In this document: positions 55,301 through 64,000 of the stretch, one piece after another | Position numbering within the stretch: the first letter of the stretch is position 1 | Layout of the letters: every line of letters begins with the position of its first letter | Made by a program: the position numbers and the translations under genes | Assembly: GCA_964036665.1 (NCBI GenBank) | Contig: OZ038529.1 | Coordinates: 12,036,060 to 12,100,059 of the forward strand | Reading direction: 5' to 3' | DNA length: 64,000 nucleotides | From: Gordius sp. MW1 | Taxonomy: Eukaryota > Nematomorpha > Gordioida > Gordea > Gordiidae | Notes under the pieces: generated by a model | What the model was told of the DNA's origin: nothing | What the model saw: only the letters and a program-made list of their open reading frames with translations | The model's database searches: none

Positions 55301-58300
55301 TTCTGTTCTCCATACTTTTTAAAATGTTATGTGGAATTACATTATTACCACCATAATATCCTTTAGTAGTTCCAATATTACTACTCTCCGGATTAGACTT
55401 TGGGGCATTATAAGCAAAATTAGGTTCGGTTTGCACATTTTTATTGTAATCAAGGGATGGTTTGATATTTTCTCCAGAATTAGGGTGTATAGAGTTTCGG
55501 TAGATCGTGGGGGAATAAAAATCTTCTTCATCATCTTCATAACTTTCATCATGATTAGCATTCGTTTTTGATCTATCACCCTGGAAGCTTGGCTCGAAGG
55601 GGAAAGGTTGGTAATCAGGTACAGAGTTATCATTTGATTTAATTATAGGATAACTATTTTTCTTCGGGATACCTGTTGGTGAAATGAAGTTTTTACTACC
55701 TTTTGAGGTTTCATGGCGATGTGATTCTTTAACATTTGATAAGTAATCTAAATTACTCAACGCCTTCGCATTTGATTCATCGTCCACTATAGGTTTTATA
55801 CCTTTGAGAGCCCTTATCATGTTAGAGGAAGCTTGTCCGTTAACTTGGCCATACTCGTCGTAGCCATTCACATTAAAATTTTTGTTTGTAGACTTGAAAA
55901 AAAAATTAGGATATTTGTAATTTTTAACTGGTTTCTTGTTTGTTTTTTTCTTAAAGATATCGTTAAATTTGACTTTAAAAAGAGACGTGTTATAAACGGG
56001 TTGTTTAAAACCTGTTTTTAACCTTATAGTACCATTCAATTTAGACTTTTTCAATACTTTGTAACCTATTTTTTTGCCGTAACTCTTCCCCTGATTTTTC
56101 TTGTTGTTACGTTTATAATTTCGTAATTTCTTTTCGTATCTATCAAAGTTTGGCATGTCTGGTGCGTCTAGGTGAGATGAAGAAGACATGCCGGGTAGGG
56201 CGGGTAATGGTTGTGGATGATATTCTGGAAATAATGGAGCAGTGGGTAGGGCGGGTGGATCTTGAGGTGGCTTCAAAAATGGCGGATATAGTTTATTGAT
56301 ATCATCTGTCGGTGGGCCTATTTGTTTGATTGAATAGGCGTATCCTCTTTCATAAGCGTATGGGATATATTGTTGCTGTTCGCCCAAGGTATGATCTAAT
56401 TTATCATTTCTCGTAAATTCTTTGTTGAATTTGTTAAAATTCCTACTTTCATTAGCTTGTGGCACGATGAAAAGTAAACGGTCCAAATTTTGGCTAATAT
56501 TTTGCCCTCCAATATTATACATTCTCTTAATGGCATAAGCCCGACTCGCATTTGAAGAGTTCGCTGAAATAACTGATTTATTTGTACCAAAATTGATTGA
56601 CCTATCGCCTATCATAATGTAAGAGTTTGTTTTTTTGGCATTCGATTTTGACCTACTTTTATAAGCCTTGTGAAATGACAAGTTACGAATAAATATTTTT
56701 GAAAGTTTAATCATCCGTGCATTGTTTCGATTAGAGTTTCTAGGAGAATTATTTTCCATGATGGCAACACTTTCCGATAGTTTCACGCGTGGTCCCTGGC
56801 TCTTAAAAGCTGCACTAATAGGAGGTAAATTAGCGTCCCCTATCTGATGCAATTTTAATTCAGAACCTTTGTCCATTGGATAAATAAGATAGCGAGTTAA
56901 AGCGCTCTCATCACTTTTAGAATCTAGCGGCTTTATAGACAAAAAAGTTCCTTTGGATTTATTTGATAAATTATCCTTGACAATACCCTTATCAACATTT
57001 GTGTCATTTTTCCAAATAGGCTTCCAGTGGTTAATAGTTTCGTCCAATATTTCCCTAGATGTTCTTACTTGAAATGTCTATTATTACACAATTATAGAGA
57101 ATATTAGGGGCATTAAACATAGATCTAGAAAAAAAGTTAACTACAAAATACTGATCAATTTAATAAACTATTATATACATGTTTAATTAAGAAAAAGTGC
57201 GTTTTTAAAATATGGGCGATTACAAAAAAATCAAGATACCCCTAATATTTTTTAAGTATGTCACTTTACATATCAGCTATGCAGATATTTGCAAGATTGT
57301 TATGAAATCCAGTAGCGTCCTGAAACAAGAGATGGTACTATAAGGAAATTTATCGGGAAACTCAGGGAATTTTCAAAATTCTTGATAATTTTCCTTTTAG
57401 TTTATTATAAATGATATATCATATATATTGTTACGGTCACCCCTCTCTCTAGCTTTGCCACTGCAAGTTTTAAATATTAAAAAAATTGCATATTAAATAA
57501 AAAATTAATGTGCCATACTAGCATATGCATGGGCGTAAGGGGGTAAAAAATCTTATAAATTTTATCAAGTTATGGCTAAAATTTAAAAAAATTATTATTT
57601 TACCCCACTCAAAATCATTATTGCCCCCCTCTAATTCCAATCCTGGCTATGCCCATGAGCGCACGCGCAAACAGTTTTGATCTACAACTTTGAACAAGTA
57701 ATAGGTTTAGGTTGGTATATATAATAGTTTAGTTCAATTTAAACATATAAGAAACAATGTCGATCAATTTATCCACTAAATTGAAGCACATCAATTTGAT
57801 ATATTATAGAAACAATTAAAGTATACATGGGCGTAACCAGAGGGGGCAGGGGGGAGGCGGCCGCCTTCCCCCCCAAATGACGGAAAAAAATATTCAATGC
57901 AAAAACCCTTAAAAATTAAAAAAAAAATTATGTTTTGCCCCTCCCTAATTGAACTTTCAAACGTTTTGCCCCCCCCCAATCCAAAACCTGGCTACGCCTA
58001 TGAACGTATCTTAATATAAGAATAAGTTTAAAACCATTAAATTAAACCCAAAATAAAAACGAATTTTCGCATTTTTCACCATTTATATTTATTTATAATT
58101 AATTAATTGTTATTTATATTGAAATAAAAATATGTGAGGGGTAATATTCCCACATTTTCATATTTCATTTGATACCTCCTTCCTTCACAAAATTAATTAA
58201 TTTGGATGGCTTTTAAGTAACTTAGTAATAGAATTTTGTGCTATCGTACACTCTTTTTCAAACCTTATAACTTGTCCGAAAAATTCAATAGATGCCTCAG

Positions 58301-59395
58301 CCAAAGGGGATTAGAGTTACTGTCTTTCAATAACTTCTATGCACTATTCAACTTATAAGGGTTAAATTCTTATTTGAGGAACATCATTGGACAAAATAGA
58401 TTGAAACGCTCTACTAAATAATCATCGGGCCCCAGCCTAAATTTTAATATAATTCTCCCAATCAATAAATTGCCACAAAATTCTATATTGTCTTTCGCAA
58501 TTTCTGTATATAAACTTTTTAGGATAAAATTCTTATCTAAAATTTTCGCCCCCCCCCCTTCCTTGAGAAAATCTTGGCCAAGGTATATTAAATTGAGAAT
58601 GTTTTAGGCTCATAAATACATTATTTTTCAATTTTTTTTTCAATTGAATTATGGAATTTCAAAGATGAATCTTTTACAAATAAGCATAAGCGACATAAAT
58701 TATTTATAAATCGATTTAAAAGTTGTATTTAGGTATAGCAAATTTGATAAAAATTTATTTCTTGTTTAATTTGTTGGTTATTTAAAAATTAGATGCGATA
58801 AAACTCTAAAAAAGTATAAAAAATATCATCATATTTTAAAAGCCTCGATTCTATTCTACATAAATTTTATATTAATATATGGGAGTCATTAAATATATGT
58901 CAAATGATTAAATAAAAGTGTACGAATAATAAAAAAGGATATTTATTAAGTTAGTTTATTTAAACGCACGCTACTTTAAAAACTAATTTTTGGTGATACC
59001 TGGACCTAATTGCTTTATTAAAAAAATCAGAGGGCCTTTAAACTCTAATCAACTTTTTTTAATGCAGAAATTTGGTTAATTCAAATGATTTTAGATAAAA
59101 CTCACGATATTCCAAACTAATTAAATGTTAATGCAATAAGTTCAAAATTAAGGTTTTGTAGGCAGTGGATCAATAAATTTGCCATTTTGTTTTACATAAA
59201 TAAACTCATTAGTTGAGTATAAATAAACTCATTAGTTGAGTTAATTCTGTTCATTAAATAATTAATACATGGTAATATAGCCTATCATTTGGCACATAGG
59301 ACTAAAGCAAATCAGAAACTACTTTTACGATGTTTTATATATTAATAACTTACCTTTGTAAGGTAGATGAAGATCAAAATGAAGTGAGTTTTCAT
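49146..59395 (-). CDS. Gene 2: ZP-domain single-pass membrane protein, furin-processed (9 exons)
   Basis: Joined from 59354-59395, 55295-57077, 55060-55253, 54730-54975, 54173-54347, 53924-54005, 50966-51143, 49921-50176 and 49146-49321. This gives 1,043 residues, with every junction in phase. Residues 1-18 are a signal peptide. Residues 19-605 form a long low-complexity ectodomain: basic (Lys/Arg/Asn) with a Pro-rich stretch and no PAN, EGF or TSP domain seen. Residues 610-905 are a full ZP module: C614 onset, 'FPLDGCGTE', 'DKAFRVSC', 'PDVWMKIVQGSDPY', 'NCYAHDG', 'CHAKICFYDC' and a final 'KC'. RKKR at 926-929 is a consensus furin site. A transmembrane helix spans about 1,003-1,026, with a short basic tail. 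ZP proteins of this layout polymerise after cleavage at the apical cell surface, in cuticle or lumen matrix. Orthology to a named member cannot be settled here. Confidence 0.85.
49921..50176 (-). CDS. Gene 2 exon 8: furin site
   Basis: Acceptor ATTTATAG|CCA, donor GAA AAC G|GTAAAT, phase 1 out. It encodes 'PKCS', an acidic Tyr-rich linker, then 'YRKKRSFYND' with the RKKR cleavage motif, followed by a hydrophobic patch 'FQAIKVKI'. Confidence 0.9.
50966..51143 (-). CDS. Gene 2 exon 7: ZP-C end
   Basis: Acceptor ATTATATAAG|T TGC, donor TAC AAG|GTACGA. It encodes 'CPTEKNLILPQMVEKGHC' and 'SAFKIFKFPDQSQVYFECHA', then 'KICFYDCYK'. The F-K-F-x-x-x-x-x-V-Y-F-x-C and C-x-x-x-C spacing is that of ZP-C. 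Confidence 0.9.
51507..52190. mobile_element. CCCGACCC-type hAT-like element in gene 2 intron 7
   Basis: Left end AGAGAACTGCAAACCCAC equals the left end of 44,108-45,066. CAACCCGAACCCGACCCGAA words follow. The right end (GGGTCGGGTCACTCGTACAGG) is a mutated version of the expected complement. No coding capacity. It lies between exons 6 and 7. Confidence 0.65.
52535..53830 (+). mobile_element. Degenerate LINE reverse transcriptase fragment in gene 2 intron
   Basis: Plus-strand reading gives 'QQKHSEGHPIHPDPLNAPN', a 'SFKKAAARW' block near 52,818, and near 53,240-53,300 'DHLGPVLFCMAIQTIIKKL', an RT palm motif of the QGDPLGP-LF type. A degraded 'WYLDE' (from WYLDD) follows near 53,320. Frameshifts and stops throughout. 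Antisense to gene 2. Confidence 0.65.
53924..54005 (-). CDS. Gene 2 exon 6: ZP-C 'CYAHDG' exon (82 nt)
   Basis: Acceptor TTTTGTTTTAAAG|GT, donor AAT GG|GTAACT. Phase 1 in and phase 2 out, matching both neighbours. It encodes 'SYDLYLFNCYAHDGYDQDKV' and then 'QLIDEN'. Too short for routine ORF finding; located from the expected N-C-x-A-x-D-G motif of ZP-C. Confidence 0.85.
54173..54347 (-). CDS. Gene 2 exon 5: ZP linker and ZP-C start
   Basis: Phase-0 acceptor TAGCAAG|AAT TGT. It encodes 'NCTLYLSMIHTEDTQPFEM' and 'LPDVWMKIVQGSDPY', the hallmark W-M-K-I-x-x-G-x-D-P motif. Two phase-1 donors, ACA T|GTAAAA (used) and TAT T|GTAATT (end 54,155), differ by 18 nt and would add KMILYC-type residues. 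Confidence 0.8.
54730..54975 (-). CDS. Gene 2 exon 4: ZP-N strands
   Basis: Acceptor ATTTTAAG|TAT. It encodes an acidic insert, then 'IYYFNTVVVLNEAKWAILDG' and 'LDKAFRVSCHVGMEG', a clear ZP-N match. The donor CTA AAA|GTCCCG is poor; it was chosen because it is in phase 0 and the frame stops three codons later. Confidence 0.8.
55060..55253 (-). CDS. Gene 2 exon 3: start of ZP-N
   Basis: Acceptor CAAATTATAG|AT, donor CAA AAG|GTAAAG. It encodes 'IQVKCDLFKDIMEIWVDFDD' and 'GTHCKAYGTG', then 'FPLDGCGTEI'. These are the first cysteines and the signature CGT of ZP-N. Separated from exon 2 by a 41-nt intron. Confidence 0.9.
55295..57077 (-). CDS. Gene 2 exon 2: low-complexity ectodomain
   Basis: Acceptor ATAATAG|ACA TTT, phase 0. 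Donor CAA A|GTATGG, phase 1, chosen over ATG|GTAAAT because only it matches exon 3. 594 codons: Ser/Asn/Lys-rich, a Pro-rich patch ('YPPFLKPPQDPPALPTAP'), a strongly basic patch ('KKLRNYKRNNKKNQGKSYGK') and an acidic-Tyr patch ('DESYEDDEEDFYSPT'). No domain recognised. Confidence 0.85.
57529..57656. mobile_element. 128-bp MITE, ATGGGCGTA family
   Basis: ATGGGCGTAAGG at the left and CCTGGCTATGCCCAT at the right. The interior carries the family's AATCATTATTGCCCCCCT block. In gene 2 intron 1. Confidence 0.75.
57827..58001. mobile_element. 175-bp MITE, ATGGGCGTA family
   Basis: ATGGGCGTAACCAGAGG at the left and CCTGGCTACGCCTAT at the right, with a GGCGGCCGCC palindrome near the left end and a C-run near the right. 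In gene 2 intron 1. Confidence 0.8.
59354..59395 (-). CDS. Gene 2 exon 1: signal peptide start
   Basis: ATG AAA ACT ... CTT ACA AAG|GTAAGT encodes 14 residues, MKTHFILIFIYLTK, with a perfect donor in phase 0. The hydrophobic core and the join to TFQV make a standard signal peptide. A 2.3-kb intron follows, with two MITEs. Confidence 0.75.
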
Positions 59396-60467
59396 ATTGT
59401 ATCGGAATTTAGGACGATATTTGTTAATCATTAATTAGCGCCGGATTTTTGTCACAGCATTTTGGAATTTAAAACATTTATTTTTGTGTTTTAGAGATAA
59501 CACACAAAAAACCAATATTAAAAAGTTGGTAAAAATAGATAAGTACTTATTTGTTCAAGTGCTAAATAGTAACAAAATACACATGTTTACGAGTTTTAAT
59601 TGTTATCTAATTAATTTAAACTTTTACGTTGAGAAGGTAAAATCATGAAATCGACCTGTTATATGCAAAGAAATACGTTGGCCCCGTTATTCTTCGCACA
59701 GAAAGTAGTTTCCTTCATGCCATTCAATCATCTCACTTTTATTCCTATTTGAGAGATTGTTTGATAAAAGTAAAAGGTTTGTTGCATTGTTCTTTTCACT
59801 GAAAAATTTTAAACAAAGGTGATAATTGTTTTGATTTCCCCAAAATTTCTAACAGTCAAACTAGAACACCAGTTATATATTATTTTCTAACATTTACCTA
59901 TTTAAAGATTGACCTTAGAATACTTTCATACATTTTCCTTAATCAAGTTTAGTTATTTACAGAAAAACTTGTAAAATGTCAGCCCTCTCAATAATAGAGA
60001 AGCATTGTATTAATTTACCCATTAAATCGCGTGCCATTTGCAACACGAGTAGTTTTATGGGTCAAAATAAATTTTTTAAATAATTTATATTTAGCCCATA
60101 GGAGTGAATAATAACTTTATAACAAAATTCTGGAATAATTATGTATATAAATTCCAGATTAAGTTACATTAAATCAGCTTGTTTAAATTGCTAATAATTT
60201 ACAACTTTAATTATAATTTGAAGTTTCATATGCAATTACCGGTGGCATGTTAAAATTTCAATCGTTTATCGCCGTAGGATTTTGGCAAATTATATAATAT
60301 ATAAGAAAATCGGTATAAACATTTAATCAAAGCGGCTTTTGCGCGTGATTTTTAACGCGATAGTCGAAAATAATTTATCAATGTTTTATTTTGTAAAGGA
60401 CAATATACATATCTTTGTTTAAAGCAAATTTTTAATAAAATATATGGGTTAGTTGGGGCGATATAGT
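59396..60467. other. Upstream region of gene 2
   Basis: AT-rich sequence 5' of the gene 2 ATG (minus strand). No coding exon or certain promoter element. The next recognisable feature is the hAT remnant at 60,468. Confidence 0.4.
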
Positions 60468-61505
60468 CAGTGGCGTAGCTAGGGGGGGGGCCAGGGGGCC
60501 GGGCCCACCCAAGAGCAAAAACCGGGCCCCATGGCCCCCCCCCCTCAAGGGAAAAATCTTGGGCCCCTGGGCCCCGTAAGCCATTTTTTTTATTTTATCT
60601 TAAGAAAAAATATGAAGATTATAATTATCTTTGAATATAACTTTTAATTATAATATAAAGCCTAAATATTTGTTTAATAAATGCAATTTCAACGGTTAAT
60701 AGCCTTATATTAGAAATGAGGAGCACTATCAAATTCTTTATAATAAGGCGAGAGATTTAGCTTCAATTTTTGATTATAAACGTATAAAAAAATCAAAAAA
60801 GTATGACACTTTTTACTCCTTTGAATCTACCAATTCATTAATGGATTTCGAAATTAATTTATATTATCCTATCATCGATAGAATAATAGCTGAATTAAAC
60901 CTAAGATTTTCTGAAATTATTTTTAATCTATATAGGTCCTTAGAAGGTTTCATGGGCATAGCCAGAATTTGAATTAGAGGGGGGCAATAATGATTTAGGA
61001 GGGGGCAAAATGATTATTTTTTCAAATTTCAGTCATAATTTTAATAAATTTCAACAAAATTTTGGATTTAGAGGGGGGGGGCGGCCGCCTCTCTGCCCCC
61101 CCCCTCCTTGGCTAAGCCCATGGAGTTTAAACCCTTCATCCCCTTTTTTGCGATAAATCTCTTTAATCAGAAGTAATTAACCATTATGAATTAAAACTGC
61201 AAGATGCCAAAATAATAATGGCAAAAAAATATGTAAATAAAATGCAATGATATTTTTTCACTTATTAAAATTTTGCCCTCAATAGAATAATTTTAACTAT
61301 CCCAATAACTTCATGCTCATGCGAATTATTGTTCTCATTGCTAAAATGGATTAAAAATATATCACAATTGGACAAGATGGATTATCTTCCTTAGCTTTAT
61401 TGAGCTTAGAACATGACTTTATAATTGTTATTCCCCCGGATGATATTATAAATTCGTTTGCAACATCGAGTAAAAGGCGTAATGAACTACTATTAAAAGA
61501 CTAAT
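60468..61505 (+). mobile_element. hAT (ZMYM-type) transposase remnant, split by a MITE
   Basis: Starts with CAGTGGCGTAGCTAGGG. At 60,721-60,953 the plus strand is open for about 77 codons: 'EHYQILYNKARDLASIFDYK' ... 'INLYYPIIDRIIAELNLRFS'. After the MITE (60,952-61,121) come broken pieces of an 'ITSCSCE' block. At about 61,362-61,503 is 'IGQDGLSSLALLSLEHDF' with 'PPDDIINSFATSSKRRNEL' and a stop. This matches the C-terminal half of ZMYM1-like hAT transposases. Confidence 0.75.
60952..61121. mobile_element. 170-bp MITE inside the hAT remnant
   Basis: ATGGGCATAGCCAG at the left, TTGGCTAAGCCCAT at the right, G-rich interior with GGCGGCCGCC. It interrupts the transposase frame right after 'NLYRSLEGF'. 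Confidence 0.8.
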
Positions 61506-61509
61506 TTTA

Positions 61510-62030
61510 ATATTAATGAAAAATTATCTGAGCTTTTAAACTTGTTTTAAACTTCTTAACACTTTCAAAATATATTAAAATATTGTTAAATTTACGAAAA
61601 TTCCATCCTGGATTCAATTTAATTGTCCATCTCACATGCTTATTGTTTAACATATCTTGCATATTTTTATGTACCACATGCAGCACATATAAAGCCAATG
61701 ATTTTCCAAAAAATAGATTGGACACCAATTTTTCCCCTTTATTAGGGATATCCCATCAAAAGTTTGATAAATTAATATTAATAACAAACTCCTGAATTTT
61801 GTAGACAATAACGCATCAAAACTTGCAAGGGATAAAAATCCCAAAAAAATTTCTTTTGGTGTACCATTGGATTCAACAAAATGTACACAAACGCTAAGTT
61901 GTTCCGTGCATCTCACATCTCTAACTTCATCTAAAATTCTTAAGTAAAATTTTGATTTATTTAATTTTGACAGAATATATTAAGGTTCATTTAGCCGTTA
62001 AATTTATTAGTTCATTTTAATTTTTAGGTG
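61510..62030 (-). mobile_element. Second hAT (ZMYM-type) fragment, opposite strand
   Basis: Minus-strand reading gives 'ILDEVRDVRCTEQLSVCVHF', then 'EIFLGFLSLASFDALLSTK', then 'YQTFDGISLIKGK' and a Cys-rich end. This is the central catalytic region of the same transposase family, the D-G-x-S segment being typical. It faces the remnant at 60,468-61,505 tail to tail. Confidence 0.65.
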
Positions 62031-64000
62031 GTGTAAAGGGGGGGGGGGGCTGTGCAAATATATCTATAATATCATCAGGGGTAATAACTTCTAAATACTC
62101 TTCTTAAACGAATTTTAATTTCATAATTAATTTTTTTTATATTTTATATTATAATTAGGCCTTTTGAGGATCTAGCCTTAAAAGGCTTTTAAATGTTCTC
62201 ATTGTTTTCCTGATATAAATGCTCCCTGAAAATGCTGTCAATATTGCATATGTAAAATTAAAATTTGTTGTATATATGGCCAGATTTTTTGGGATTGTGA
62301 CAAATATTTTTATAAACTTTGTTGTATAGTTTTTTTACTATTTGTATTATTTTTTAAAATGTCAACGATTTCTTGTCCATATTTCCGTTCCACTTTGTGC
62401 CCTTACAATTCATTTATACGAAAACTTATTATACCAAGTGAAATTTTCTATATTGTTTCAACTACATTCCTTTGTTTTATTAATGAATAAATTTTATTTA
62501 TTTTATGCCCTATAAGCATGAGGGTCTAAGACATACCAGTGTGATGGTATTAGAAAAAATACACAAAGTAGTAGCGGAATTTTAAGTTTGTCCAACGTTT
62601 ATGAGGGAAAAATTTTTCATTTGCGTTTGACCCATGGTCGTATCCAGGTTTTGGATTAGGGGGGGGGCCAAAACATAATTTTTTTAATTTTTAAAGGTTT
62701 TAGTAATTAAAATTTTTTTGTCCTCCCCATGGCTTGACCAGTTAAGTCATAATTCCCTTTAGGGCAAAAAATGATTCTAGCTTTTAAAAACCATTGTTTT
62801 AGAATACAATTTTTTAAAGAAGTAGAGTTGGGATTTTAGACCTAAGATTATGATTCATTGGGAGAATATAAATTAGGTCGATGCAGATTAGATTCAAATC
62901 TGCAAACTGAGGTTTGCAACAAAATTTTAAGAATTTAATAGCGTTTTAAAATGTCAGATAAATCAAGTATCTTTCAAAAAAAAGGTAATAGTTTTATGGC
63001 GGAGCTAGTTAAGTCATTATGCGCCAAGTTCTATGATGATTTAGAGAGGTCAAAATAATATTATTTTAATTAAATTTTTGAATCTAAAAATCCATTTGGA
63101 TATAATAAAGGGGCATGCCTGCCTCTCCCTGTCGTACACTTATATATGTGTCTTAAACTATCAATATAGACCCGAGTAGTTTTGCAAAAAAAAAGAAATT
63201 TGTTTATAATTCAGTGGTAAAATATTATAATAGATTAAAAATTATGTTCGCACTAACCAGCTTTAAAAGTTTGAATGAGTTTGAATAATATTGTATGAAA
63301 GTGCATCCATCAGGCGATATAGTTGTTATAAAATCACTTTCAAAAATTAATATCTGGCTATTTGATTAATAATGACATTTAGTATTTTAATATTATACTT
63401 TCTTACTTAATTTAATAATATTAGCATGTAAATTTACTCTTCAATTGCGCAGAATAAACAGATTTTTATGGAAAAAATTTATTGCAGATCTTCTTTAACC
63501 GATACCTAAACCACGTTAGATTTTTAATTGAGCAACCAGCTACCCGCAACTTAATTGCGATCGTCCAGGGTATCACTATGATTATCTTTGAGTGTGAGGG
63601 GACTTTGGATTGGAGTGATGATAGTGTGCGTTTCTTACTTATAAACAATCTAGACTAAATTGACGATCTACGGGAACCTTAGATGGCAAGGGATACTTTT
63701 AATTTAAAAAAATCATCATATATATATTTGAACGATCATGAGTATTTAAATAGTTATTGGTGTAGTGTATGCTTCCATAGAGTCTTTTAAGCAGACTTAA
63801 ATTATATGTGAGAATTCAACCACCTCTTGCCTCTCTTTTTTGGAGAGGAGTTAACCAATTTATGCAGATTAGTAATCAACCAACCACAGGCACTCAAATG
63901 ATCTTTTTCATTTATCTAACATATAGTAAATTTTATTTCCCTAAAACTATAAGTACATCCTATTATTCAAAATTAAATATTTTCCTAATAGTTTACTTTT
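62031..64000. other. Right edge of the window: AT-rich, few features
   Basis: A G-run at 62,037-62,050 may be the end of the hAT fragment. A MITE-like pair lies at about 62,633-62,745 (CCATGGTCGTATCCAGG ... CCATGGCTTGACCAG). Plus strand 63,590-63,655 reads 'TLDWSDDSVRFLLINN', which could be a Myb/SANT-like transposon fragment but is too short to call. No gene supported. Confidence 0.4.

Noticed and set aside
55337..55633. Minus-strand 98-codon frame and a plus-strand frame overlapping gene 2 exon 2.
   Set aside because: Alternate-frame readings of the exon; the exon's own frame joins in phase to both neighbours.
63466..63648. Minus-strand 60-codon frame near the right edge.
   Set aside because: No domain, no splice context and no transposon match on that strand.

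Overview
This is a strongly AT-rich animal genome window. Its genes are split by spliceosomal introns, and most of the rest is transposon debris. Two host genes can be modelled exon by exon from splice sites and reading phase. Both lie on the minus strand. One encodes a zona pellucida (ZP) domain membrane protein with a furin site, the kind of protein that builds cuticle and apical extracellular matrix. Together with introns of only 35-48 nt, this suggests a small-intron, cuticle-bearing (ecdysozoan-like) invertebrate. I cannot name a phylum from this window.

Layout. 0-4 kb: decayed R2/NeSL-type LINE on the plus strand, interrupted by the 3' part of a second restriction-endonuclease LINE on the minus strand. 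5.4-8.7 kb: Helitron-like end, a repeat family and an RTE-like LINE tail. 8.9-41.5 kb: gene 1, 15 exons, about 1,920 residues. It is a coiled-coil, Ser/Asn-rich protein whose first 36 residues carry a C-x12-C-x2-C-x6-H motif like the N-terminus of M-RIP (myosin phosphatase Rho-interacting protein). Its large introns hold a hairpin-forming satellite array with a LINE inserted in it, a Ty3/gypsy-type element, TA-flanked inverted-repeat elements, hAT elements and another LINE. 41.5-49 kb: intergenic, with a three-deep nest of transposons at 43.7-45.3 kb. 49.1-59.4 kb: gene 2, nine exons, about 1,043 residues: signal peptide, long Pro/Lys-rich ectodomain, complete ZP module, RKKR site and C-terminal transmembrane helix. 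59.4-64 kb: upstream DNA with two convergent hAT transposase remnants, one split by a small inverted-repeat element.

The most unusual object is at 23,578-26,591. It is an intact 892-residue gag-protease-RT-RNase H reading frame without integrase. It is bounded by perfect 78-bp terminal INVERTED repeats instead of direct LTRs, and has a perfect 5-bp target duplication (ATACC). The loss of coding homology coincides with the inner edge of one inverted repeat, at a short A/G-rich microhomology. It therefore looks like a template-switch product that could still integrate because both ends are authentic TG...CA termini.

Other points of note: a 24-bp tandem duplication of a 5' splice site giving two in-frame donors in gene 1; a probable GC-AG intron in gene 1; and inverted copies of one repeat that flank gene 1 on both sides. 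No rRNA, functional tRNA or CRISPR was seen. All family calls rest on motif recognition; no database search was possible.
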